32,457 nt of DNA, taken from an archaeon (GTDB lineage: Archaea > Halobacteriota > Syntropharchaeia > Alkanophagales > Methanospirareceae). A program made the position numbers and the translations under genes. Under the pieces are notes generated by a model that worked only from the letters and a program-made list of their open reading frames with translations, had not been told where the DNA came from and made no database searches. Shown here piece by piece: positions 1 through 8,846 of the stretch. Where the stretch lies: positions 1-32,457 of the forward strand of contig JASEFB010000004.1 of assembly GCA_030019325.1 (NCBI GenBank). Direction: 5' to 3'. Every line of letters starts with the position of its first letter. Position 1 is the stretch's first letter.

Positions 1-702
1 CCCTATATAAATACCTGCCTTTGGAACCCATACGGACTCACGACCGTTCAGCCTCTTAACCGTTCCAAATCCACGTGAGACGGATTTCCCAAGCCCCATG
101 TAATCAGGAATCTGGAAATTTACCATAAACCCACCCAGGAACCCTATAAACGATGTCCCTTTAAGCTCGCACTTCCGCCGTCGCAACCTCCCGATTACGA
201 GCTTTATCTCCTCCAGAACCACATAATCAAGCCCCTTCGATGCTGATAGAATATTACCGATGAGCGTTCTCCGTAAAAGCTCTCTTCGATCTTCCCGCTT
301 CGATTCCACGTATCTTTTATAATTCTGCTGACTCAATGCGAGCCATGGCGTGATGAATTCATAGCTCAATAGCTCCGAGGAAATACCAAACTCTTCCTCT
401 TTTATGGTTAACCCGCGCTCCACAATGGTATACACACTTTCTCCCAAGTTTATCTCATCGTATTTGTCATAAATCTCCTTTAATACGTCCGCGCCTTCTT
501 CTATACCCAGCACGATCGCGGTGCCGTCCACAATCTTGTACTGGATACGGGGATAGGTATAGAGGAGTTTGTCTACGTCTATATGCTGGTGCAAGAGTAC
601 GTATTCGTTGAATCGTGTAGCGAAGAAGCCTCGTAACTTCGCCGCATCTTCTTCCACCGCCCTGTCTGATTTTAAGGTTAAGATAAGGGTTTTGAGGTGC
701 AT
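1..702 (-). CDS. cas6: Cas6 family CRISPR RNA endonuclease (Cas6b-like), 3' end beyond the window edge
   Basis: Hand translation of the minus strand from ATG at 702 is open to base 1: MHLKTLILTLKSDRAVEEDAAKLRGFFATRFNEYVLLHQHIDVDKLLYTYPRIQYKIVDG...CELKGTSFIGFLGGFMVNFQIPDYMGLGKSVSRGFGTVKRLNGRESVWVPKAGIYIG. It has the C-terminal Gly-rich 'GLGKSVSRGFG' loop and lies downstream of type I-D cas genes. No stop is present, which explains its absence from the ORF track. Confidence 0.82.
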   Translation of the reverse strand, partial: MHLKTLILTLKSDRAVEEDAAKLRGFFATRFNEYVLLHQHIDVDKLLYTYPRIQYKIVDGTAIVLGIEEGADVLKEIYDKYDEINLGESVYTIVERGLTIKEEEFGISSELLSYEFITPWLALSQQNYKRYVESKREDRRELLRRTLIGNILSASKGLDYVVLEEIKLVIGRLRRRKCELKGTSFIGFLGGFMVNFQIPDYMGLGKSVSRGFGTVKRLNGRESVWVPKAGIYIG

Positions 703-787
703 GTCTCATACCTCCTCCCGCTTTTTCAACTTTTGAGAGAAGATTATTCCTCTACGGATTCCAAAAACAGGAAGTAAAGATCCCTTT

Positions 788-1078
788 TTATTTCCAAATA
801 GTTTTGGCAAGTTCTTTTTTTAAATCTTCTTCGCTCATATCTATTACCGGTATATCAAATTTAGCCATCAAATCGAAAAGTTCATCTCTGGTTATTTCCA
901 AGAGTTCAGCAGCTTTTCCCTGAGATACTTTTTTCTTTCGCAGGAGTTCACACACCGCTCCTTCTTTTGATCTTCGTTGAACTTCTTCATCCTCAAGGTC
1001 TTTCTCTGGTATCTCGTCAGGAAATTCTAAAATCAACTTCCTTGACATAACCTCTCTTTTATGCTTTATTTGATTCAT
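788..1078 (-). CDS. UPF0175 family HTH antitoxin-like protein
   Basis: 'EGAVCELLRKKKVSQGKAAELLEITRDELFDLMAKFDIPVIDMSEEDLKKEL' is typical of UPF0175 proteins. Confidence 0.75.
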   Translation of the reverse strand: MNQIKHKREVMSRKLILEFPDEIPEKDLEDEEVQRRSKEGAVCELLRKKKVSQGKAAELLEITRDELFDLMAKFDIPVIDMSEEDLKKELAKTIWK

Positions 1079-1091
1079 ACAGCTCCTATTT

Positions 1092-1289
1092 TTACTCCTT
1101 TTTTACTAATATATCTTTTACTCTTTTAAAAAACTTTCTATTTTGATTTGAAGAGTTGTCCACATCAATATGCTGATGCAGTAACGCGTACTCGGTGAAC
1201 CGGGTGGCGAAGAAGCCTCGTAACTTCGCTGCGTCCTCTTCCACAGGTCGGTCGGATTTTAAGGTCAGTTTTAAGGTTTTGAGGTGCAT
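1092..1289 (-). pseudogene. Truncated cas6 copy B (about 42 cas6-like N-terminal codons, then unrelated tail)
   Basis: MHLKTLKLTLKSDRPVEEDAAKLRGFFATRFTEYALLHQHIDVDN is near-identical to the N-terminus of the intact Cas6 at 1-702; homology stops at 'NSSNQNRKFF...'. Confidence 0.85.
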
Positions 1290-1362
1290 GGGATTGCCTA
1301 AAAAATAAAAGGAGGAATATAAATAATGGAAAGAACAGAGATTTTTTTCCGCTCATAGAAGT

Positions 1363-1800
1363 TCATATTTCTCTTAGCCTTTCAACGACTTTATCATGCT
1401 CGGTAATCAAATAATAAGCCTCTATTCCCGTTTCTCTGCTATTATTTACCATCGTTTTGTCGTTTGAAATGAGGATTGAATCACTTAATTTAGCAGTAGC
1501 AATAAAGTAGGCATCTATAGCTCGAGGATGTACCTCTAAGGACAGTGCACGTGCAATCTCGAATATTTCGCTCTCGTCAAGAAGATTTATACTTCGCGAT
1601 ATCTGTAATGCCGTTTCCACCATCTCCTTTGATAAAAACCGCCTTAAAATGCTCAAAAACTCTATAATGAATATTTTCGGGTTGTATATCTCTATTTCTC
1701 TCTCTTCCACAATTTCTATAATCCCTTTTGCCTTAACCTTTCTTCCTTCTTCAACAGGGAGAAACAAATCAGCTAAAACCGAGGTATCGAGCGTTACCAT
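1363..1800 (-). CDS. PIN-domain ribonuclease toxin (VapC-like)
   Basis: MVTLDTSVLADLFLP start and C-terminal 'AIDAYFIATAKLSDSILISNDKTMVNNSRETGI' with PIN acidic residues; abuts an upstream antitoxin gene. Confidence 0.85.
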   Translation of the reverse strand: MVTLDTSVLADLFLPVEEGRKVKAKGIIEIVEEREIEIYNPKIFIIEFLSILRRFLSKEMVETALQISRSINLLDESEIFEIARALSLEVHPRAIDAYFIATAKLSDSILISNDKTMVNNSRETGIEAYYLITEHDKVVERLREI

Positions 1801-2018
1801 TATCTTTCCCGCATTCTAATTAGAGCTTCTAAAGGGTCCTCTCTTATCTCAATACCTTCTTCTTTTTGCTTCTGCTCCAATTCTTCCGCAAGTTTCAACA
1901 ACCCTTTTGGCTTCATGGGCTCTATTATTATCCTCATTCTCGTGCTCTCCTGAAAATCTACCTTTTCCAGGGGTTTAAACACCCCGTCCTCATAAATTAC
2001 CTCTATTGCCTTTGCCAT
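1800..2018 (-). CDS. AF2212-like (DUF104) antitoxin
   Basis: 'AKAIEVIYEDGVFKPLEKVDFQESTRMRIIIEP' is typical of AF2212-like antitoxins; its stop overlaps the PIN start at 1800. Confidence 0.85.
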   Translation of the reverse strand: MAKAIEVIYEDGVFKPLEKVDFQESTRMRIIIEPMKPKGLLKLAEELEQKQKEEGIEIREDPLEALIRMRER

Positions 2019-2223
2019 GCTATATTATGTTATAAACATAAACGACATAAATAGTTTAATTCTTCGTGGCACGGTGTCCAGAACTTGGCGTGACCTCAAG
2101 AAGAATCTCAAAGAGGCTATCGAGCTTTATATCGAGAGTTTTGGGCTCGAAGATCTGCCTGATGTATCCGTTAACTCCTACTGGACAACGGTAGAAGTAG
2201 AGGCAAAGGTTGCTGATGCCTAA
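2017..2223 (+). pseudogene. HicB-like antitoxin, N-terminally degraded
   Basis: 'TWRDLKKNLKEAIELYIESFG' resembles the HicB helix, but the upstream 'PGCxxxG' core is absent. Confidence 0.6.
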
Positions 2224-2260
2224 ACTGAATAAAGATGAACTGATCGAACTTCTTAAATAA
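2216..2260 (+). pseudogene. Possible HicA start, truncated (MPKLNKDELIELLK*)
   Basis: ATG overlaps the hicB-like stop as in hicBA operons; stops at the boundary with the cas6 fragment. Confidence 0.4.
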
Positions 2261-2336
2261 AGCCTCTTAGTTTCGCCGCGTTCTCTTCCACCGCCCTGTC
2301 TGATTTTAAGGTCAGTTTTAAGGTTTTTAGGTTCAT
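2253..2336 (-). pseudogene. Truncated cas6 copy C (27 codons: MNLKTLKLTLKSDRAVEENAAKLRGFI*)
   Basis: Hand translation from ATG at 2336; near-identical to the intact Cas6 N-terminus; sits directly downstream of csc1. Confidence 0.85.
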
Positions 2337-2370
2337 TTGGATTAAATTATGCAACTCGATACAAACAATG

Positions 2371-3093
2371 CTAAAATATCAGCGTTCCACTTTTCGGGCG
2401 TTCACTCGTCTCGACATGGAACTCCGATGGTAATGCGACATACTTCCTCAAGCCTTTATCTCTTATCTCGATGCAGTTCTTGCATACTGCATTCTCAACA
2501 ATCGGATAGGGGAACATATTTATCATCACGCCTCTCATTGTTTCGCACACTAACGGATCTACCGGATGATCCACCAGTTCTTCTTCCTTCTCTCTCACGA
2601 TTTTCACTTCCTCCAGAGTTAATCTCGCCTTACCCCTGAAACTTCCTAAGCGGATTAACTTTGGAAACTCTAATTCCTTAGCGCAGACCAAATAGCCTTC
2701 AAAGTTTATCTCTGGAGGTATAAAGAATAAAAGCGAGGCTTTGAGCACTTCCGCACGTCCGCCTGCACCTGCACCGTAACCTTTCTTCGCAAAACCATCT
2801 AACTCCCCTTTTGCAATCTCCGGCTGATAGGTAATATTATCCTTCGGTCTTGCGGGCGTGAAATAGAAATCTTCGCAGATAAGCGAATTTTCGTATCGCG
2901 CCGTGTTCCTTCCACCGTTATCCTCTGAAATTATGTATGGCTGGTTCTCCGGATTGATCCCTAAAGCGTAGGTTGCGGCGTGATTTACCGCCGTCGCATG
3001 CAGATACTTCGGCGTTATTGCCCCTGATAATCCCTCTCTCGAATAAAAAAGTGCATCCAGCAATGTAATACCGTATCTGAATATCTGAATCAT
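2371..3093 (-). CDS. csc1: Type I-D CRISPR-associated protein Csc1 (Cas5d-like)
   Basis: 'YGITLLDALFYSREGLSGAITPKYLHATAVNHAATYALG' N-terminus; position between cas7 and cas6. Confidence 0.8.
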   Translation of the reverse strand: MIQIFRYGITLLDALFYSREGLSGAITPKYLHATAVNHAATYALGINPENQPYIISEDNGGRNTARYENSLICEDFYFTPARPKDNITYQPEIAKGELDGFAKKGYGAGAGGRAEVLKASLLFFIPPEINFEGYLVCAKELEFPKLIRLGSFRGKARLTLEEVKIVREKEEELVDHPVDPLVCETMRGVMINMFPYPIVENAVCKNCIEIRDKGLRKYVALPSEFHVETSERPKSGTLIF

Positions 3094-3929
3094 TTCAACA
3101 AATTTTCTTTCTTCAACAGAGCTTTCACCTGATTATTCAACTTGTTGTACGCTTCCTCTACTTCTGGTAATGTCAGGTTTTCTACTTCCTTCAACTCTTT
3201 CTTTATTTCGTCATATTCTTTATTTACTAATTCGTAAGCACTCAGTTCCTCCCTATCTGACAATCGATACCCTAAAATCTCGGTTTTCACTCTCCCCCAT
3301 TCCACCGTTCGCGCTCCAAGCCTTGATAATCTCTGCAAATTATCAACAACGATTGAAACCATCTCCGCTGTTGGATCCCTTAATGTAACAACTCCTATGA
3401 GCTCTGTCTCTGCTGGAACTGCGACTATGCTCATTAATGCTCGACCTGTCATTTGGGTTCTCTCATCTACCGCAATAGCAGTAAGTGGCTTAATTTCTCC
3501 TACTTCTGTGGTCGAAATAAATGTCTCTCCCAAAATCCTTGCCAGAACGTTGTAAGGTACATTGGCACTACTTGTCTCTCCTGTTCCACCAAATATGAAG
3601 CAACTTGGACATTGTAGGCACAGGTTATCTTTCAGATGGCAAAAGATTTCTTCTCCCTTCAACTCTCCTTCTTTTGCCTCGAATTTCCCGATCTCTAATC
3701 CCCTCTGTTTCTCCATTACCATTCTTCTAAGTCTCCCTTTTACCTTCCTCCAAGGTATTATGAATCGATTCCCAAGTTCTTTATACCTGTGCGTTAGAAC
3801 TTCTTCTGGTTCATTGCTACGAATGATTGCATCGTCCAAGAACTTCAGCTTAACCACAAACTCCATATATCTACCGACTGGTAAGATCGTTGGCTCCTTT
3901 AAAAGTCCTATTTCATTCATTTCACTCAT
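3090..3929 (-). CDS. csc2: Type I-D CRISPR-associated protein Csc2 (Cas7)
   Basis: RAMP-like protein with CLQCPSCFIFG zinc motif and 'TAIAVDERTQMTGRALMSIVAVPAETELIGVVTLRDPT'; overlaps its neighbours by 4 nt. Confidence 0.85.
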   Translation of the reverse strand: MSEMNEIGLLKEPTILPVGRYMEFVVKLKFLDDAIIRSNEPEEVLTHRYKELGNRFIIPWRKVKGRLRRMVMEKQRGLEIGKFEAKEGELKGEEIFCHLKDNLCLQCPSCFIFGGTGETSSANVPYNVLARILGETFISTTEVGEIKPLTAIAVDERTQMTGRALMSIVAVPAETELIGVVTLRDPTAEMVSIVVDNLQRLSRLGARTVEWGRVKTEILGYRLSDREELSAYELVNKEYDEIKKELKEVENLTLPEVEEAYNKLNNQVKALLKKENLLK

Positions 3930-6490
3930 TTTGTCACCTCCTTTAGATTTGGATATCTCGTAAAGACGAAGATAGTCGATGTGAAGGCATTTTTGTATCT
4001 GATAAACTCTGATATATCGCGCTCTCTCAATTCCCAGAACTTCTCAAGAATCTTAATCGTTCTCTCCATGAATTCATTCTGCTTTTCTTTTTCCTCACCT
4101 GAAATCTTCTTTGACAGATTGTTCATAAAGGCGGCAATTGCTCTCTGAAATGCGCCTTCCTCATTGCCCTGTAACATCTCATTTAAAGCATCGGATACTG
4201 GTTTTGCTGCCTTGTGCCTCGTTAAATCTCTCCAAAAATCTCCTCTGTCTTCTGGCTCCACACAGAAATGTGGTATCCCCCAATCTTTATCTGCAAAAAA
4301 TGCAGCATCTTTTAATAAATCCTTCATTCCATATTCACCTCCACTAACTCTGAATAATATGATGCCTGATTTATGAATAAACGTATAAAATCTTCCAGCA
4401 AGTTCTTCTTGCATTCTTGGATTGTTAGTCCCCTTTTGAGTCTCAGATGCAAATCTTAGTGCCACACTAGGACTTTGCTCTAACAAATTCTTTGCAAATA
4501 TATACTTATTTTGATCTTTAGCTAATACATTAGCCAGTATTATCACTGCTAAGGATTTGTAATATTCGCTTTTCGTTGTAATCAGATTCTCACCAAAGAG
4601 TCCTACTTGTTCCTCTGCTCCTATGTTTGTGTGAAAACCTAACAAATTCAAAGCATGGTAAAGAGGCTCGTATTTCACTCTGTGGTCTTTTGGACTGAAT
4701 TTTTCCATTCGCAATCGCTCAACGCCAAATAGAGTCCCCCTCTCCGTGCTCAAGAGTTTTTCTGCTTTGCTATAATCTTCCCTTGCGACTGGTATACTCA
4801 TTCTTTTTGGAAACGGCAGATCCTTTAACTCTTCTCGCTCCTCCAATTTCAAAATTTGGCATGGATACTCCAAACCATTCCTTAACGTTGTTACCAACCT
4901 ATCTAATTCGAGATAAGTCTTGATAATTTCTGGTATTTTTGATTCTATTCTGACAAATATGCGTAGGTCATTGCCTCTTAAATCCTCTCTTAGAATCATG
5001 TTGTCATAAGCGCAGAATGGACAAGTTGATTTATAAGCGGTTGGCTTTGATTTTATCTGTGTGAAAGTTTTGCTTTTTGGATATTTAAGCGCTGGACCTG
5101 CTATAATTGATACTGGACAGCCGCACCTTTCGCATATACCTATGGCTGCATCGGTCGTTCTTTTATATGTCTTGTACCTTTCAAAAATCTCTTGAGCAAC
5201 GTTTTTAAAATCTTTTACCTCCTCCAAAGATATTGTATCTTTTAAATATTTTTTAAATGTTTCTGTTTCCGTTATTTCTTTTTGTTCTGCTATTGTGTAT
5301 AATATAGAAAAAAGCTCTTCGGGTGTAAGCTTGGAAAGATATTTATCAAAATCAATTTCAGAAACTTCGTATGTCTTTGGAACTACTTCTTTTACTTTCA
5401 TTTTTTCAGGTAGCTTGTTTATTACATCAGTGTTTATCGAATTAGGAGATTTCTCATTAAAGTGTTTAGTCCACAGAAATTCTTTTACCTTTTTATGTCC
5501 ACTCTTGCCAAGACAACTGGGAATAAGCTCCCAACGCAGCATTTCCTTTTTTATTTTGCTAAACTCTCTTTCATCTAAGGACAAAAGATCATATAGCAGT
5601 CTAAAAAATTGCACACCTTTTTTCGTTATGTCTCCTAAATTATCTTTTATCACTTGTTCGTGGTTTCCTATTTTCATAAACTTTGTGGGAAACAATTCAG
5701 AAAGTCCACCTAAAAACCTATTTGTAAAGTTCGGTGAGTAAACGGGTTGTATTCCTAATGATCTATCAAAGAAAGATTTCAAAACATTATCTACAATTTC
5801 CTCCTTTTCTGGTATCTTATATCCTTCCCCTAAGAATAACGCACCGTCCTCAAAAGCTAACAGCAATTCCCATCCTTCTTCTTTATACTCTTTTATTCCT
5901 TCTTCAAGCATCAGATAAGTGGTAGGAGAGGAAAATCTCGAAATCTCGAAATAGGTCAGGTCAAAAAGCCCTCTCGTTGCTTTTCTTATCTCATTGATTC
6001 TTCTTGGGGAGATGGATTCCATAGATGCCAGCCAATCTGCGTATCTGAGAAGCTCGGTCAGTATGCCTGCAGAATCCGTAGTAATCCCTCTGAGGTCTTC
6101 TTCCGAGATGCTGTGATGCGTAACAATAATATCAAAAATGATTTTTATGTTCTCCTCGGTTGGAGGAAATGGCAATGAGTTCTCAACGAGTTTTAAGTAT
6201 TCACGAACCTCGTCCAAAGTTGATTTATGCACCAGCTTCCCCTCTTCTTCTCCTATCAATATTCGTTGATTTTTTTCGCTTCTTTTGGCTATGTCATGCA
6301 TGAGGCAAGCAACTTCCATGAATTTCTCTTCCTTCTCGTCTATCGAGGGAACATAGGAAACAAATTTCTTAAATACACTCCAAACGGTGTAATGATGCAT
6401 CCAGAGCTGTTCTCCATTTGATTTTCCGAGAAATCCAAATTGCGGGTCCAAAAAATTTTGCACTTCTTTGATATTCATTTTAAGCACCAT
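3926..6490 (-). CDS. cas10d: Type I-D large subunit Cas10d/Csc3 with N-terminal HD nuclease domain
   Basis: HD motif 'ACLMHDIAKRSEK...VTHHSISEEDLRG'; zinc finger 'CERCGCPVSIIAGP...STCPFC'; 854 aa; separate helicase gene follows the I-D layout. Confidence 0.85.
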   Translation of the reverse strand: MVLKMNIKEVQNFLDPQFGFLGKSNGEQLWMHHYTVWSVFKKFVSYVPSIDEKEEKFMEVACLMHDIAKRSEKNQRILIGEEEGKLVHKSTLDEVREYLKLVENSLPFPPTEENIKIIFDIIVTHHSISEEDLRGITTDSAGILTELLRYADWLASMESISPRRINEIRKATRGLFDLTYFEISRFSSPTTYLMLEEGIKEYKEEGWELLLAFEDGALFLGEGYKIPEKEEIVDNVLKSFFDRSLGIQPVYSPNFTNRFLGGLSELFPTKFMKIGNHEQVIKDNLGDITKKGVQFFRLLYDLLSLDEREFSKIKKEMLRWELIPSCLGKSGHKKVKEFLWTKHFNEKSPNSINTDVINKLPEKMKVKEVVPKTYEVSEIDFDKYLSKLTPEELFSILYTIAEQKEITETETFKKYLKDTISLEEVKDFKNVAQEIFERYKTYKRTTDAAIGICERCGCPVSIIAGPALKYPKSKTFTQIKSKPTAYKSTCPFCAYDNMILREDLRGNDLRIFVRIESKIPEIIKTYLELDRLVTTLRNGLEYPCQILKLEEREELKDLPFPKRMSIPVAREDYSKAEKLLSTERGTLFGVERLRMEKFSPKDHRVKYEPLYHALNLLGFHTNIGAEEQVGLFGENLITTKSEYYKSLAVIILANVLAKDQNKYIFAKNLLEQSPSVALRFASETQKGTNNPRMQEELAGRFYTFIHKSGIILFRVSGGEYGMKDLLKDAAFFADKDWGIPHFCVEPEDRGDFWRDLTRHKAAKPVSDALNEMLQGNEEGAFQRAIAAFMNNLSKKISGEEKEKQNEFMERTIKILEKFWELRERDISEFIRYKNAFTSTIFVFTRYPNLKEVTK

Positions 6491-8075
6491 AGAACGTATA
6501 ACGTTCGTCTGCTATTATATCTAATATTTTATCTTCTTTGTTGTATTTAACCTTGACATCACAATACTCATCCCTTAGCTCACCCAATACAGCTCCCCAT
6601 AATGGAAGTATCCTGTCATGTATTAGTATCCTTTCTATCTCTTCATTGTTAATTCCCCAATGCTTCAATATCCCCTTTTTCTCTTGCATATCTGATATTC
6701 TCCAATCATCCTTGTAATCTTTTATATCATACAGTGCAAACAAGGATTCTGAATATATAATCCCCCTTTTTGTGCCTTTGTCCTTCAGCACAAAATTATA
6801 ACTATCTCCTCTAAACATCTCTCCAGATACCAATTCCCCTATTGGATCTCTCAATGCTTTCTTTACTATTTCATTCTCAAATAAGTCTCGTGAAACCACC
6901 TCGTCCTCCACATAGGGAACAAAATCTCGGTTTGTAAACATAATCGCTTTCCCTTTTAATTTCCTTCCAACCCGTCCTATTCTTTGGATTGCTGAAGTCC
7001 AATAAGAAACTTCGGTAATCAATGATTTGAATTGCATATCTATTCCGACTTCGATGGCTGACGTGCCCAAAACAACTGTTTTTTCATCCAATTCAAACGT
7101 TCTTGATTTTTCCATGCCACTCCACTCAGGAAACTTGTATTGGTTTCCAAACATATTTTCAATTTCCCTTTTCAGGTGCTGCAATCTAAATAGAGAATCA
7201 AATATAACAGCAGCTGGTTTTTCTATCTCTGGAATCAGTTCGCTCAGCTTTTTCAAGGTTTCTTCTTTTCTCGTATATTTAAATTGGTATATTTCCACAT
7301 CCAATGGATAATTAAATATCTCTCCGTCTTCATCCGATTTAGCAACCGATTTTGAGAAGCTAATTTCTTTGCATCTTTGCTTTTTTATAACCTCTTCTAA
7401 CTCTTTGCTTTGATACGGTGTTGCAGATAATAAGATAACCTTTGAAGCAATCGTTTCAAGCAAATCATCCACTAATTTCGGGAAGTTTGAGAGATTGGAA
7501 TATAAATGAAATTCATCGAAAAATACCAAAGCATTTTTCAGGTAAAGCTGGAGTCTTTTTGACCCTTTGTAAACCTTTCTGTCCACCAAGAGCCAAAGCA
7601 CATCTGGAGATGTAACTATTGCCTCTTTTGGACTGTAAAAAGATAGTTTCAAGAACACGTTCTTCAGTAATTCGCTCTTGTTCAGATTTTCAATGTTTAT
7701 TCCAGATTCTTGAAGATACCTTACGAGAGAAGAGGATGAATAATTGAAGATATTTATCCCATTTTTTACAAATTCATCCTCAGGCCATACGGCAACTTCT
7801 ATACTCTCACTCAATTCTTTCTTCATAGCCCCAACTTGAGCATCCATCAAAATTTTGGTTGGATAGGTTAGAACAATGGCTTTTCTTTTGAAATACTCAT
7901 CCATAATCAAATTACGAATTATGTAGCTCTTTCCAGACCCAACTGGAGCTTCAACAAGGATGATTTTCGCATCCGAATTCTTTATAGCATCTAATGTTTC
8001 GATTTGAAAAGGTCTAAATCCATTTTCTTCTTTTACAAATCTCGGATCAACTTGAAGCTTTATTCTACTTTCCAT
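6480..8075 (-). CDS. cas3: Cas3' helicase of type I-D (no HD domain)
   Basis: Walker A 'VEAPVGSGKS', DEFH box 'VFFDEFHLYS', 'VILLSATPYQS', 'IQRIGRVGRK'. Confidence 0.88.
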   Translation of the reverse strand: MESRIKLQVDPRFVKEENGFRPFQIETLDAIKNSDAKIILVEAPVGSGKSYIIRNLIMDEYFKRKAIVLTYPTKILMDAQVGAMKKELSESIEVAVWPEDEFVKNGINIFNYSSSSLVRYLQESGINIENLNKSELLKNVFLKLSFYSPKEAIVTSPDVLWLLVDRKVYKGSKRLQLYLKNALVFFDEFHLYSNLSNFPKLVDDLLETIASKVILLSATPYQSKELEEVIKKQRCKEISFSKSVAKSDEDGEIFNYPLDVEIYQFKYTRKEETLKKLSELIPEIEKPAAVIFDSLFRLQHLKREIENMFGNQYKFPEWSGMEKSRTFELDEKTVVLGTSAIEVGIDMQFKSLITEVSYWTSAIQRIGRVGRKLKGKAIMFTNRDFVPYVEDEVVSRDLFENEIVKKALRDPIGELVSGEMFRGDSYNFVLKDKGTKRGIIYSESLFALYDIKDYKDDWRISDMQEKKGILKHWGINNEEIERILIHDRILPLWGAVLGELRDEYCDVKVKYNKEDKILDIIADERYTFYGA

Positions 8076-8088
8076 TCATCCTCTCGCT

Positions 8089-8697
8089 TCACACGCAGAT
8101 ATTCCGGTACGTGCAATCCACGCACCTCACCTTATACTTTGTCGCTTCGGGATAAAAACCTTTCTGAATAATCTCCAATACCTCATTCACCAGTGCGATT
8201 GCACGTGCAAAATCCTTATAGTTGAGTTTCACCTCATTCACCAGGTGATTGCTCCTCGTATAACACACAAACCCCCTATTCACCTCTACGCCATAATTGT
8301 CGGAAATCAACAACCCGTATAACGCCGACTGATACCTGTGCGTCCTGAACACCGTATCTTTAAACTCCGCAAACTTGTAATCGAGCGGTGCCGCCGTGCC
8401 ATCCGCCAGGAACAGCACTTCATCCACCTCGCCTTTCACGTGATACTTCCTTGACACCAGATAAACTGAAACATCCTTCCTCACACACTGAAGTTTCTTC
8501 CTTATGTAGCTCTTATTCACCTTCTCCCTCGCCTCGTGTAATTCCCTCCCCTTCAAGACCTTGTATCTCTTCTCTTCATGCTGCGGTATCCCCAAACAGT
8601 GCATGTAATAGATAAACCTCGGGCAGAACAGGTACTCCATCACGTCCGAGACCGTAATAAACACCTCAGGCTCCAGTTCCGATTCCGATACCGTCAT
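8089..8697 (-). CDS. cas4: CRISPR-associated exonuclease Cas4
   Basis: 'EYLFCPRFIYY', 'GEVDEVLFLADGTAAPLDYKF', 'RYQSALYGLLI', C-terminal 'CVDCTYRNICV' Fe-S cysteines. Confidence 0.92.
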   Translation of the reverse strand: MTVSESELEPEVFITVSDVMEYLFCPRFIYYMHCLGIPQHEEKRYKVLKGRELHEAREKVNKSYIRKKLQCVRKDVSVYLVSRKYHVKGEVDEVLFLADGTAAPLDYKFAEFKDTVFRTHRYQSALYGLLISDNYGVEVNRGFVCYTRSNHLVNEVKLNYKDFARAIALVNEVLEIIQKGFYPEATKYKVRCVDCTYRNICV

Positions 8698-8704
8698 TTT
8701 TTAT

Positions 8705-8842
8705 AACCACAAGATTACACATAAGCCCTTTCAGGGCTTGCGGGGACATGGGGCAGAGCCCCATAATTCCCACGAGAAAATGTAAAGATGCAAGTCAAAC
8801 CTGCATCCTGCATCATCTTCTTGTGTTAATCTCGTGGTTTTT
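8705..8842. mobile_element. MITE-like repeat R1 with inverted ends and a double-hairpin core, between cas4 and cas2
   Basis: Left end AACCACAAGATTACACA; right end reverse complement AAACCACGAGATTAACACAA; core AGCCCTTTCAGGGCTTGCGGGGACATGGGGCAGAGCCCC shared with other copies. Confidence 0.7.
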
Positions 8843-8846
8843 ATCT

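Noticed and set aside
467-709. ORF MRHAPQNPYLNLKIRQGGG... in the ORF track
   Set aside because: Shadow frame of the cas6 gene at 1-702; Arg/Tyr-rich composition and no family match
1165-1356. ORF MSGKKSLFFPLFIFLLLFF...
   Set aside because: Alternative frame over truncated cas6 copy B; the MHLKTLKLTLKSD frame is the one with homology
2371-6490. Type III Csm/Cmr effector (because of the Cas10-like large subunit)
   Set aside because: HD-containing Cas10d plus Csc1, Csc2 and a separate Cas3' helicase fit type I-D better
8698-8846. CRISPR array or leader between cas4 and cas2
   Set aside because: No regularly spaced repeat-spacer units; the sequence matches the dispersed MITE-like element at 31978-32143
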